Shown piece by piece: positions 22,166 to 33,740 of a stretch of DNA of 64,000 nucleotides. A program made the position numbers and the translations under genes. Each line of letters starts with the position of its first letter. The first letter of the stretch is position 1. The stretch comes from Uranotaenia lowii (Eukaryota > Arthropoda > Insecta > Diptera > Culicidae), in assembly GCF_029784155.1 (NCBI RefSeq), contig NC_073692.1, forward strand, positions 277,055,913-277,119,912. The letters are read 5' to 3'. The notes under the pieces are model-generated. The model was not told where the DNA came from, searched no databases, and saw only the letters and a program-made list of their open reading frames with translations.

Positions 22166-23021
22166 TGAAAAAATTTGAACTAAGAGAGAGATGGCAGCTT
22201 GTCAAAGCTGAAAGAGAATACGCAGCTTCACGCGATTTAGTTCTTTTTGAACGCAACTGAAGGGAAGAATGAGGATACTTGATTGCTTCGCTGTATCTCG
22301 AAACTGGAATGTGTTACAAATATCAAATGTTCTAGAAAAATATGCCAAACCGATCAAAACAACAAAAATTTACAAAATGTAATTTGAAGATCTTTTTTTA
22401 TCACTTTAAAATGTTTATCACATGAATTTTTTTTTAACACTAGAAAGACCGCACCAGTCAAAATGACTGGTTGGACACTTTGTTTGTTGAATATCTTTTG
22501 CATACTTCGCTTTAAAAATTCGCAAAAAATACGACTTTTCATGAATTTTGATTCTCTACAAAACTGTGTATTTTTTATTTCACTAGCTCTTTTAATAAGC
22601 GAGAAAAATTTCGCCATGGACACTCGGACCGTGACCAGTCAAAATGACTGGTAAAATTCAAAACTCTATAACTCAAACAAGATAAATTTTTTTCGCTTGC
22701 TTTTAGTTTCATTTGCAAGATACATTCAAGACAATGAAGTTGATTTATGGTGGGCAGAAGTGTATTATTCGTTATGAAATTATTGATTTTCGATGCGAAG
22801 TCGTGAAGATTTGAATAAAAAGTTCTCGGATTGGCCGCTGTGTGGCGCTTCAAGCACTTGATTCCCAATTTTTTTGGTCTGTTTTGTTGCTCAACTATAA
22901 TCGAGCTTTCTGTCAAAATTTGGCGAAATTTCATCAAGATTTGTGAAAGTTATGTTAGATTTAATACATGCCCATTCGAGTAATCGAGTAGTTTTAGGTG
23001 ATAAATATGTTTTATACTAAA

Positions 23022-25374
23022 CTAGCTGACCCGGCAAACTTCGTTAAGCCTTTGAATTTCGCAAAAATAATGAACATGTAAATAAGCAGAAAATAGGTAA
23101 ATAATTATTTACGCTCAAGAAATTGGATTGCTACCTTCAAACGGAGTGAATCGACACAGTTTTTTGACTATTTTCGTAATACTTCTGTCATATTATGGTA
23201 GTGCCTACCTCCAGGGGCAAAAATTTTCGAAGAAGATCGACTTCCAACAAAACTGGAAAGCGAATATCTTCTGGGATAAAGTTGAAAATCTATTTTCTTC
23301 CGTTTACATTTTTGTTTTGTTGAAATGTGTCGTCATTTTAAGCAGTTTTGATCAACTGTCTATCCTTTTTCGCCAAAACCATGTTTGAAATGTTCTTTAT
23401 CGTATAGGGTACCAAATTTGTAGAAATGGCGCAACACTTTTCATGGTATGAAATTCCGCGATTTTTTTTATGCTGCAAATATATAAATATCAACAAATTT
23501 TTATATACCATTCTGTTTTTCGTTATCTATTATGCATTTGATATGTTCTCTGTATTAGATAATCTCCTCTTAATTTTTAAAATCATCTTTTTTATATCGA
23601 CTTTAACTTTATCATATTTATCGAGAAATGGATGCTTAAGCACTGAACAAAGAAAATTAGAAAGAAAATTCAATATATGTGTATGTACATGGATTTTTTA
23701 TTCACAGCAATTTCAAATCAAACGGTTATGAAATCTTTTTTACTTTGAGATCTTGAATTCAAAATCAGAAATGAAATTCAAAAAAGTCTTTGCAAATCTA
23801 TTTCATTTTTCATCATCTCTGTTTTGGATCTTGAATCATATTTTCGTCGAGACTAAAATTTTTATTTTCCAACCTTCTTGTATTTGAAGATGTTATTGAA
23901 CCAATTATCTGTTCTTGATTTATGATACTGAGTGTTGGATCAAATTATGAATTTTATTTTTACAAACCCTATTTATATCCTTAATTTTGTTAAGTTTTTT
24001 AGCACCTTAGTATGAAAGGAAGAAGTGGATAGTATCTAACATTTACTTGGTTTTCTGATGAAATTCACATAGAATTACGAAGTTAATATCATTCTATTCT
24101 CGAACTAACTCATTACATTCTTGACGTTTACAAAAACCAAGTAAATCAATTTATGGTCACCTTATTCTATTAATTAAAAATTAGACGTTCTCTTGGTGTT
24201 ATACCATAAATATGAACAGAAGATTCTGTAATGGAATATTTCATTGTTATCTGTTCAGTTGTTTTGGATATATCAAAACTTCCACAGTCATACGTAGAAT
24301 ATCTTTTTTTTTCTTGAATAATATGACAGTCTATCAGTTACCCGGAAAATAAACAAAACAAAATAACGGAGTAAATAAAAGAGATCAGAATTTTTCCCGC
24401 GCGTATCCTGGCCAGGCAAATTTATTCTTTCTTAAAACCTAACAATATCCGGGCATTTGATTTCAAAATTGTCAATCCAAAATCCGGGCAATACCAAGCA
24501 AATTTGGGCTAAATTCAGAAACTACTCAAGAAAAAAATGAAACGAAAAGCACTTTAATAATTTTTTTTCTTAGAAACACATCAGTAATTTTGAATCGTTT
24601 TTTAAGCATCCAGAAACCGTGCATGATTATTATGTTAAAAGTTGCTCAAAAAATTTCGTTTTAGTACGCAAAATTAAAAAAAAAAATAACTTAATAAGAG
24701 ATTTTTTTTATTTGGCAAATGAAATGACTAAATCCGGAAAATTCGGGTTTTTTTTATCAAAATCCGGACAACCGGGCTGGACGACTTGACCGGGCCCTTT
24801 GAATTTTGTTTTATCATTTACCCGGTCAAGTCCGGGTAAAACCGGGCAATCCGGCTAGCTTTGGGTACATTAGCTTAAAAAATGTTAAAGTTGTCTTGAT
24901 GCTGAAGCAAAAATGACAATTTTTGAAAATAGGTATACTCCATGCCGGCTCATTGCGTTCTTTTTTTTTCACCCCATACGGAAGGTGAACAATTACATCC
25001 AAGTATTCATTTTACTGGTGCCACGTGAAAAGTACACTTGCAACGAAAATGGGCGCCAAAACTTCCTATAGAGAGATGGATGACCATCAGTAAGCCTTGA
25101 TTGCTTTTGGCGCCTTCCTACTCTGGGTGATTCGAATGAAAAAAAAAATGGAAATTGAGTGCCATGACTTTTATTTGATACCAATAAAAACTAAAAATTA
25201 ATTTTCAAATTCCACAAAAACATTTTCAAAAATATCTCTCCGTTGTGTTATTCTTCGCGTGGAGACGAACACAACAAAAAAAAATCGCATGCAAATCGGA
25301 TGATCCAGTGAAGAGTTTTGCGTGTTCGCACATTTCTGTATGGTCTGTCTCTCTCCCTGTTTTATATATATAGA
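23022..25374 (-). mobile_element. Helitron-like element, reverse copy
   Basis: Plus strand CTAGCTGACCCGGCAAACTT at 23022 and TTTTATATATATAGA at 25374, so on the minus strand it runs TCTATATATATAAAA...CTAG followed by T. GGAGAGAGACAGACC follows the start, as in the other copies. A 480 bp CCGG-rich repeat (24400-24866) lies inside. Frames at 23128-23388 and 23426-23731 are T-rich and unconvincing. Confidence 0.6.
24400..24866. mobile_element. CCGG-rich repeat (copy 1 of 2)
   Basis: Rich in ATCCGGGCAAT, AATCCGGACAACCGGGC and GGTCAAGTCCGGGTAAAAC, with inverted CCCGG words at both ends. A second copy with the same word order is at 40310-40665. Probably a decayed TIR element; ends not defined. Confidence 0.5.
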
Positions 25375-25479
25375 CTAGAATGAGTAAAATTATTATGAAT
25401 TGAGTACTTATTTATTCAAATTTGAAGACATCAGCTATGAAACTGAATAATTAAAATGATATTTCAACATGGGTGCACG

Positions 25480-25811
25480 ATATATTCTTTTATGTTGGTT
25501 ATCCACCATGGGTGCACGGATTCACCGCAGTTTCTGCCCAAGTATGTATTCACATGCATTCTTAGATTATTAGGCTCGACAAATTTCCAATGCAAGTTCA
25601 CTTACAGGTATTCCGGCACCCGTGTATATACCTGACCAGCTGGCAACTGATTGAACATTCTTATTATAGGAGGAAACACATCTTACCTGTCGGCAACTTA
25701 TGGGTTTTGAACCCAAGAATTTTCTTGCCGATACAAGGAATCGAACCCAGTAGGCCTGGCATACTTAGACCAGACTCGCGCCAGCCTATCTGATAGACCA
25801 CATCGAATGCG
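25480..25811 (-). mobile_element. tRNA-derived SINE insertion (minus strand)
   Basis: On the minus strand, TGGTCTATCAGATAGG (A-box-like, 25785-25800) and GGGTTCGATTCC (B-box, 25737-25748) have tRNA spacing. The 22-base word GATATTTCAACATGGG..CACG occurs at 25458-25479 and 25812-25833 and may be the target duplication. Different family from the 19263/51659 SINE and the 32971 SINE. The left edge is unsure because GTGCACCC words also occur within. Confidence 0.55.
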
Positions 25812-26149
25812 GATATTTCAACATGGGTGCACGGAATGGCTGCAAATTCGCCGTTGTAAATTATATAGAGTGAAATAGTTTTCAACTTGCTTCAGAACAC
25901 AACATATTTTTGAGGTATTTGTTGTTGTTGAGTTGATATGATAGGTATTTGTCAAACGAAAAATTTTTAAGGAAAAACAAATCAACATGTACATTTCACA
26001 ATGTTGATTCATAATTTTTATTTTCACTGTTTTCCGTCGCACGACATACCTTGATGCATATAATCCTTAAAACTCACTCGGTCCATGGTAACCGTTTTCC
26101 AATTTCTTGGATGATCAGATCTTATCAGATAAATATACGATTGCAAAAA

Positions 26150-26262
26150 CCTGTTGTGTAATAATAAATAAATAAATTTATTTTTTTATTTTTTTTGTCT
26201 TTATTTACGAGGTTTTCAGCCACAGGCTGGTTCACCTCTGAAAATAAATAAAATAAATTTAT
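26150..26262. repeat. Short A/T-flanked repeat with GAGGTTTTCAGCCACAGGCTGG
   Basis: A TTTATTTACGAGGTTTTCAG core with a GCCACAGGCTGG half-palindrome, bounded by AAATA/TTTAT runs. It looks like the 3' end of a retro-element on the minus strand; not assigned. Confidence 0.35.
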
Positions 26263-27191
26263 TATTTCAAGATAAAATTTAAATATTTCTTTTCCAGGAA
26301 TAAAAAAACGGAACTTTGAATAAAAATCGTTATTTAAATCATTATGGCTCAACATGAAAGACATGGTTTCGACTTTGGTTTAGTTAAGATTTGTAAAAAT
26401 GCTTTTAAAAATTTGCAAATAGTCCAATATTTGATTAAAACGCGGTGAACCCGTGCACTCATAGTGAAAAACCATGTATATAACACAAATTTTTATTTGA
26501 ATCTATAAAAGTCTTTTTTCTTTACCTTTAGCATGCAGAAAAATTGATTTTGGATGAATAGCGGTGAATCCGTGCACCCATGGTTAATTGCTCTACTTAT
26601 AGAAAAAATATGCTTCAAAACCTACAATATCAGGTATAATTTATAGGCAACGTGTTGAAAAATTTCAGAGCGATGGATGCTAGAAAATATCTACTAAAAC
26701 AAAATTGCAGTTAAACCGTGCACCCATGGTCAATATCCATAGCCGTCTAACATGATTTTATAATTAGATTGATAGTGTGTTTTAATTTTTTGATAATTAT
26801 TTGAAATATTCATTTTATGACGTACACGCATTCGTCAACTACGCCAAAATGAGGTGATTCCGTGTACCCATGGTGAAAAAATATTTCCATTTTATAACAA
26901 AAATGATATTGAATAAATAACAAAACAATTTTAAAAGAAAAAAGAAAAAAAATATTATGATATAAAAAATTTCCCCTTTACCAGTCATTTTGACTGTTCA
27001 CGGTCCGAATAGGTATATTCAATTTGCCGGTCCTTCTAGTGTTAATATAAAAGCTTATACCAATATGTCAATCGTTATAGTATAATATGAATTTCAAAAT
27101 GTCATATTTTCAAAGAAAAAGTACACTCTTAATTTATTAAAGAAGAAGTTTTCCAAAATGTATGTTATGGGTATAATTGATCCCTAGAGAC

Positions 27192-28410
27192 TAGAGATGT
27201 ACCGAATAGTGGTATTCGGCGAACGGCCGAATACCGAATACTGACCTTTTCAACTATTCGGCCAAACGAATATTCGGCCGAATATTCGGCCGAATATTCG
27301 GTCGAATATTCTATTGAGTTTTTAATTACAAAAAAACTTAAGCGATTATTTCAATGCTTTCTAATTCTTCCATATTAATACCCCTCATGTTTTTAGTCGA
27401 TAATTTTCAACCAGATTATATTATCGGATGATGGATAACAAGATATTTTTTAAGTAGGGGTTTTTCAGATTTTTAAAATGTCACCAATAACTGAAAAGAC
27501 ATCAGATGACTCGCCGCTTCTATGGCGTTTATCACCAAAGAGATTGCGTTCCTGTGAAATCTGGGATGAAACCTGTCGAAACAGATGCCAAGCTTTTTGA
27601 AATTGCTTCTCTGATATTGAATTAGATGAAGGTCGAATTTGAAAGATAACGTCAAAATAGGTGTTGAAAAAATAGATGATCTTTAACTTGAGGCATACCA
27701 TACTTTCAACCACACGTATCCACATGGTCAGGCATTCAAGACGATTTTTGAAAAAAAAAGTAAATAAGGGTAAAATCTATCTATATTTTGATATGTTTGA
27801 AAAATCGTTATTTAACAAAAAATTAAAAAAAATTTAAAAAGTAGTTTGAGTTTTTTATTTGATTTAGCAAATAATCTGAATAAACCCGAGCAAAACTCGG
27901 GAAGTTTTAAACAATATCTGGACATAAGATCTGGACATCCCGGCCAGATTTGACTTATCTGAATTCTTTACAGGATTTATGGGCAAGCCGGAATATATCC
28001 AGTAAATCTGGAATAAACTATAATCAAAGTATAAAACGATACCGTTCAGCATTCTCCTGTACGCTCTTTAGTGAAAGATACGCGGATACACCTTAGATGT
28101 TTTACTGAAACCAAGTTTTTCCTTTTTAATAGAAATTTAACCCATTTAGGTCATTCTTCCTCGTAAATAACTGCTGAAATCATATGTTGTCAATGATTGT
28201 GTAGCTTTTACAACATTACTTTTGGATATTTTATAAATTATACAAAAAATTTTGAAAAATTTACAAATCTGTAGTAGATATTCGGCCTATTCGGCCTATT
28301 CGGCCGAATACTTAGCTCAACTATTCGGTGAGCCGAATATTCGGCTTAACGGTTTTTCGGCGGTATTCGGAGCCGAATATTCGGCTGACCGAATATTCGG
28401 TACATCTCTA
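27192..28410 (+). mobile_element. hAT-type MITE (TAGAGATGTACCGAAT ends), copy 2
   Basis: Same ends and interior as 13061-14239. The 8 bp duplication CTAGAGAC lies at 27184-27191 and 28411-28418. It differs from copy 1 by a short tandem expansion of ATTCGGCCGA near 27290 and of CTATTCGGC near 28290, plus small indels. Confidence 0.9.
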
Positions 28411-28418
28411 CTAGAGAC

Positions 28419-29824
28419 CAAAAAGATATATTTTTCTTCTGAATTGATCGTCATCATTGGTTATTATGAAATTAGTAATTTCTGGCCAATAACTAATGTT
28501 TATCCAGTAGTTATCTGTTAAAAGGGACTTAAAACACTGTATTAATCTAAAAACTAGAAAAATGTGCCTTAAAGAATGCAATGACTATAGGGAAGTGGAC
28601 AAACTTTTAGAATTCTCTTGGTCTGATACTTACAAACTGTGAAATGAGAACTAATGTGGCAAAAAAAAAATAGTCAACGGACCATTTGTCTTCAGATTTT
28701 TTTTTCTGATTTTTGCCTAGGGTCAGGGAACCCTGAATTAAGGATCAAGTCTCCTTTAGTAAAGGATCAAATCTCCTGTAACTAAAAAAATATAACAATT
28801 TTTATGTCTTACAAAAATGCTTCTAGTATACCTACGAGTTGATGTATCGTTCTAACTTTTGGAGAATATAAAAATGAAAAATTTCCCAAAAAGGTATGAT
28901 GAAAATAAGGGGGATCATGTATTCCCAATCTCCCTTATGTGATTGGCAAGACGGCCAATTTTTTATTCAATGTTTTATTTTTACGGGTTGAAGCTCAGGA
29001 ATAAATTAATTAAACATTAAAGATATTATAAATAATCTTCTAAAAGTAGCAAATATATTCCTCTTTTCGTTAGTTTTTTATATCTCCCATACAAATTAAA
29101 CGGAAAGTATGATAAAAAATGACTATTAAGAATTGGCCTTATAAACTTGTTACCTAGTTGGTTTTTTAATATTTCTGTTTAGATGAAAAAGAAATTTGTT
29201 TTTTGCTCAACATTTTTTCACAATATCTGGGCATCCTGATAAGATTTGACTTATCTCGAGTTCTACATTGAAATTATGCAAATAAAGCTGATTTGTACAA
29301 ATGTTTTCTAAATAATCTTTCATTCAAGAAAATAAAACTAATGTTAAAAAACAGTCGAGTTTTGAATAAGAAAAGAGTTTCTCAACATCAGAGTTCTAAA
29401 AATAAGGATTTTTCTAGGCGAACAGTGTGTAGCGGTCGCACCATTATGAAAATTTTGAAACTACTTATTCAGCTGAATCGTTGCATCGAAGATTGAATGC
29501 CATGCTTACTCGTTTCATGGCGGCTTCATGTTGTTTGGCGACATGATTTGGAAAGGAAAAGCATGACCCGAATCAAAAGTCGATAGAACGAGCGACAAAC
29601 CAAAATCGTCAAAACCCCGAAGAATTTCTAAAGACTTCGGGATTAACGTAGTTCCGCTTGGGGTCAATATCGCTTTCCCTGAACTGAGGAACACACCTCC
29701 AACCACTTTGATCTGATTTGTGATCGCGCGTGGAAGTGTGGTTTTGGTTCGCGAATCGTTTGCTGACCTTTCGATTTTTCAAAAGATATTCCTTTAAAGT
29801 GAGGAAGTTCAGAAATTATTTAGT
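28419..29824. other. No gene seen
   Basis: AT-rich. Direct words AAGGATCAAGTCTCCT / AAGGATCAAATCTCCT occur at 28740 and 28763. A slightly GC-richer block at 29400-29760 has open frames on both strands with no family resemblance. Confidence 0.4.
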
Positions 29825-29826
29825 TA

Positions 29827-30774
29827 CCGTAAACTGGGGGAACTTTGATCACTTTTTTCATTCATTTTTGAATATTTTGGAAGGGGTTGCTTTTTCGTAA
29901 CACCTAAAAGCTTTAAAACACTTACTGCGGTGAGGAGTATTAAACGTGTTCATTGATTGCAGTTAATTCAAACGACATTGGTGGTAATAATTAAGTTTTT
30001 GTTACAAAACCAGACTTCGCTTTTCGGGGTAACTTTGATCACTATGGTTTTTGCGTATCTCAACATCTTCAAATTTATTGTCTTAATGCCATTTAGCAAA
30101 GAAGACTCAAAACATCGTAAACAGTAATTTTTTGTTTGGACTCCATTGATTTTTTCAACGTTTTCTTTCAAAAACAAATATACTCAAAAGATGGACAATG
30201 TTGCTGCATACATTTAGGGGCAAAATTTATAATCATTTTTCAATATTTTTTGTCCTTAAAAACAAATGAAATTTTACCTTCACACAATTCCATAAGTCCT
30301 CGCACTGTTCCCATGTTCTTGTTTTCTTTAATCTTAACATTTGATAGGATTTTTAGCTATTTTTTCTATACGGGATTTTTCATGGAAAATGATCGTTTTT
30401 TTCAACATCCAAAAATTATCATCAAATGACTATTAAAATTACACTTAAACTAAACCTAAACCAAGAAAAAAGTTGAAATTTCACATCAAACAATCCGTTT
30501 GCTGATAAATGCTAAAATTTGATCAGGAGAGATGTTTGTTTTTGAGCCTTCAAAAAACTAGATATTTTAAGATTTTTAAATTACATTTTAGGTAACATTA
30601 AAAATCTCCTAATAAAAACCAATTTTAGCTAATTTGTAACTCAATTTATTGCCTTTCAAACGTAGTGAACAGTTTCCAGATATTTTAACTATATACTTAG
30701 TAAGTGATTATTATCTGCAAAAATTTCATGTTGATCAAAGTTACCCCGCTGATCAAAGTTCCCCCAGTTTACGG
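29827..30774. mobile_element. TA MITE (CCGTAAACTGGGGGAAC ends)
   Basis: Left CCGTAAACTGGGGGAACTTT, right AAAGTTCCCCCAGTTTACGG, TA on each side (29825-29826, 30775-30776). Subterminal GATCAAAGTTACCCC words are present in both halves (30029, 30733). At 948 bp it has no transposase frame. Confidence 0.9.
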
Positions 30775-30784
30775 TACTAATTCT

Positions 30785-31300
30785 TTTTGTTGTGTAGCCC
30801 CGCATATATAGGCTACACTTCGCGAGCTAGGACCGTATAAGTGCGTGTGAAATAAAAATTAGAGCCAGGTAAAGACGTGCGTTAGAAACCGTGCTCGTGC
30901 ATGTGCTTAATATGTTGCCGTATTGGCCAGCCTTTCATTCACAGCGAGTTGGCAGCAGCACTTCCGATCACAACGGATCAGCAATTCCGACCAATTCCAT
31001 CATCATAAGGGTTGATGTCGATCAACCCTGCCGGAAGCGCACATCAACCATCGTAGCTGTGAAACATCGCAGCTCAAGTGAGTTTACCGACCCGCCCCAT
31101 CGTGTTCCGTCAAAAACGAGTGGAGCGGGAGCGAAGCATCCCGAGAAGCTCTATTTCTATCATCCATTTTGGCCAACTCCGCCGAATCAGGTCCGTCACG
31201 GGCGAACCCATCAGGAGCGCAGCATCGAGGAGAGCTACGACAGGAATCGATCGCAGGTTTTGTTGAAAAACGCTATATCGGTGAGTCATTTCTCATATTC
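30785..31300 (+). other. GC-rich exon-like block with TATA box and splice donor
   Basis: CATATATAGG at 30803-30812 is flanked by the inverted octamers GTGTAGCC (30792-30799) and GGCTACAC (30811-30818). Downstream, GC rises and plus-strand frames stay open (30891 onward for 130 codons; includes EESYDRNRSQVLLKNAIS) until CTATATCG|GTGAGTCATT at 31281, a consensus donor. It looks like a promoter plus first exon of a host gene or of an LTR retrotransposon leader. No match known to me. Confidence 0.35.
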
Positions 31301-32095
31301 CTCGCCCTTGTATTTATCCCGCAGAGTGCCGTCCACGACGGATGCAACATTGAAATTGTTGAGAAATTATGCGTTAAATGCACTCAAATTTTGCTGATTT
31401 TCGAAATGATCATGATCTTTAAAAATTATAAAATTGAAAACCACATGTGGTAAAAAGTTGGACGACCCCTCCAACGAGAGAGAACGTACCTAGCAACCTA
31501 GCATGCTCTAGCCTTTGCTCTGCGGTACAGTAACTGCAAGATTTTACGAACCGGAACGTCGACGAAAGCACTGCACGGTTAGAAGATAGATAGAAATACG
31601 CACGCACTGGTAGGAGAGATTTAGCTGTAAGAAATAATGTAAATACAAAATTAGGCCTAATTAATGAAAATGGATTAAACAACAAATACTTACCCGAAAA
31701 GTTTACATGAGATGAACTCTACTTTTTAAAACATAGAAACACTTTAAAATGCTAATACAGAAAATTGAAAACAATATATTTTTCTGATGTTAATCTCCAC
31801 CAAGAATTTTGACTTTATCATTTATGAATTCCATCACTACGCGTGGCGTGTTGAATTTGAATTTGAATGATTTTAGCTGTCTACACTTCCACAACCGTTC
31901 ACCTCTCGGGGATGGGTTTTTGGTAGTTCAATGATGATAATTTCAGGTATGGGTGGTATCGTACCGGATGTTTTTGGGAATATCTTCTAGGATTCGATAA
32001 TTTTGGGGAGTGAGTCCGAGGTTCCCTCGAGTTCTATCGGTTTGCTGATACGGACGTCAACCTTGTTCGATCCGTTATCTAATCGTACAAATTAC
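31301..32095. other. No gene recognised
   Basis: 31460-31720 is mildly GC-rich (AACGAGAGAGAACGTACC...) and could be LTR-like, but no paired copy is in the window. The rest is spacer. Confidence 0.35.
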
Positions 32096-32097
32096 AT

Positions 32098-32330
32098 GGA
32101 CTCGCCTTGAAGTGAGTCTCAGCCGGGCAATTCAATCTTGGGGTGCTGTCCCTTTTAGGGTGGCGCATAAGCAGCACGCTTACTTCGGTCGTTCAAGGCT
32201 GACTATAAGTGTTTACTCCAAAACTGGAAGGGTTCATAACAAAGTAACACATCCGAAATGCGTGCGAAGGCTTGTTTCGGACAATGGAAGCGTAGATGCA
32301 AAATTCAAAGTGTTAACCAATAATAAACTA
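32098..32330 (+). pseudogene. LINE fragment, inter-domain region
   Basis: GGACTCGCCTTGAAGTGAGT and CTCAGCCGGGCAATTCA are shared, in inverse orientation, with 38340-38385 in the LINE remnant at 37237-38400, as is the GTGGCGCATAAGC word. It therefore comes from the same LINE family, upstream of the reverse transcriptase. Only about 230 bp remain. Confidence 0.6.
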
Positions 32331-32763
32331 TATCATGAAGGTGTAAGGATGGTATGGTTCTCCTGGATCATAATTCTTAAAATTTACCCAAACAATTTTA
32401 CCTCTCTTTGAAAAAAAAATGATACTTGTCTAGAAGAATCCAGTGTTGGAGTTAAAAGAAATACTATTGAAACTTTAATGTGGCCTTACTCAAATCAGGA
32501 TCTAGTTGACGATACTTTTTGTACTGTGCAAGATTGATTGCCAATTTAAGTACATCGATATGTTAATCAAAGCAAACCTCTAGATCTTGAACATGGATCA
32601 CAAACGCAATGAACAGAATAACACAAGCGAATAATAACATCAAAAGTTTCCTCGAAGGGCAAGAAGTTTAACATTGGTTGATTTTTTTTTTTTAACACAT
32701 TAAATTACAGTTAATGTTTTCCTAATTTATATGGTCCTATTTTGAAATGTGTTATTTATTTAT
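32331..32763. other. No gene seen
   Basis: AT-rich spacer, no motif. Confidence 0.4.
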
Positions 32764-32767
32764 TTAA

Positions 32768-32921
32768 CCCTTCGTTTCATAAAGTAACAAATTTACAGCA
32801 ATTAATGTATGGAAAAAGTGAAAAATCGTATTTTATTTTAATCTTTTTTCTTGATGTACTCATCATTAACAATTGTTTTAAATGATTTTTGAGAAAAAAT
32901 AAAAAATCATGAAATGAAGGG
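32768..32921. mobile_element. TTAA MITE (CCCTTCGTTTCAT ends), copy 2, intact
   Basis: TTAA then CCCTTCGTTTCATAAAGTAA; right end AATCATGAAATGAAGGG then TTAA (32922-32925). At 154 bp it is the uninterrupted version of the MITE at 5459-6822. Confidence 0.85.
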
Positions 32922-32970
32922 TTAATATTCGAAATATTTTAAACTATTCGTAATGAATAGTTATATATAC

Positions 32971-33143
32971 GTCTCGGTGGTCGAGTGGTTAGCGTGATAA
33001 GACGGTAATCGCTGGTTCACTGATGGCATGGGTTCGATTCCCATCTCGGTACTGGGTGTTAAATGTTAATCTTAAGTTGTCCACGTCATTTATTCAGTCT
33101 GTTAAGCCTAAATCGGCTTAGACGGTGTATGTCTTTTTTTTTT
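32971..33143 (+). mobile_element. tRNA-derived SINE
   Basis: GTCTCGGTGGTCGAGTGGTT holds an A-box (TGGTCGAGTGG, 32978-32988) and GGTTCGATTCC (33031-33041) is a perfect B-box. The 5' and 3' acceptor-stem sides do not pair, so it is not a tRNA gene. A body of about 90 bp follows and a T-run closes it. Target duplication not resolved. Confidence 0.8.
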
Positions 33144-33740
33144 ATTATTAATTAATCATAACATAAATAAAACGCAGTCTAAACTACAGAATTTATGGAA
33201 TAAGCTCCTCAGATATTCTATATAACCATTTCAAACGATTTATTTTAATTAAACTGATATTGACGTGTTTTGCGATTACAATAAATCTTCGATTGGTTGT
33301 TAGTACACAGTTTTGTTTTCTTTTCGAACGTTTGGGAAAAAAAATTCGAATTTTAACTCTCTGGAGCCACGAATATTAATGCAAGTACTTTTATTCCATT
33401 TTCTTCAGATTCACATGACGTGCTTCTTGTTTAGCTGTCTTACGCATCCAGTGGTTTGACTATGAGAACGCAAATGGAAAGCAACTTTATCTGCCGGTTT
33501 CAATTACTCTCTGGAGCCACGTTTTATGCACTTAATCGCTTGAAGCTATCTTGATTTTTTTCGCATAAATTATCAAATGGCTTACGTAAGCAATCAAATA
33601 ACACGAGCACCAAAATTTAGTCCATCCGCATAAACGGAATGCGAAAGCCACTACATCTTCTATCGATGTGTGTTCACCTTGAAATTTTAGCTTAAGGAGT
33701 AGCATTATGACAGGCTACTCTTCGCTTGCTGGCCCAGTCC
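33144..33740. other. No gene; contains a 16 bp direct repeat
   Basis: ACTCTCTGGAGCCACG occurs at 33356-33371 and 33506-33521, flanking 134 bp. It could be the duplication of a small, tail-less insertion. Otherwise AT-rich. Confidence 0.4.

Larger units (their letters stand above)
18741..22259. mobile_element. TIR element (CAGTTGCGTT ends) holding a Helitron-like insertion
   Basis: About 75 bp at 18741-18815 (CAGTTGCGTT..., GAAATCGTGTGAAGCTGCG) is the inverse of 22185-22259 (...CGCAGCTTCACGCGATTTAG, AACGCAACTG). This implies one element of roughly 0.75 kb later filled by the Helitron-like insert at 18836-21592. Flanks do not show a clean duplication, so the exact edges and superfamily are open. 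Confidence 0.55.
25458..26880. repeat. Scattered GTGCACCCATGG words in both orientations
   Basis: Forward CATGGGTGCACG at 25467, 25506 and 25821; reverse CGTGCACCCATGG or a close variant near 26452, 26568, 26719 and 26858. Most are followed or preceded by GGTGAATC. They could be subterminal binding repeats of a nested element with CACCATGGGTGCACGG ends. Confidence 0.6.
22438..27041. mobile_element. piggyBac-like TTAA element (CACTAGAA ends)
   Basis: TTAA (22434-22437) then CACTAGAAAGACCG; the right end is CGGTCCTTCTAGTG then TTAA (27042-27045). Inside both ends is the palindromic word CCAGTCAAAATGACTGG (22456, 22637; partly at 26984). TTAA duplication and CACTAGAAA-like ends suit piggyBac. 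No DDD transposase recognised. It houses a Helitron-like element (23022-25374), a SINE insertion and repeated GTGCACCCATGG words. Confidence 0.75.

Noticed and set aside
30136..30429. 97-codon frame inside the TA MITE at 29827
   Set aside because: Phe-rich low-complexity product in a non-autonomous MITE; not supported.
32971..33054. tRNA gene
   Set aside because: A- and B-boxes are present, but the acceptor-stem sides do not pair and a SINE body with T-run follows.
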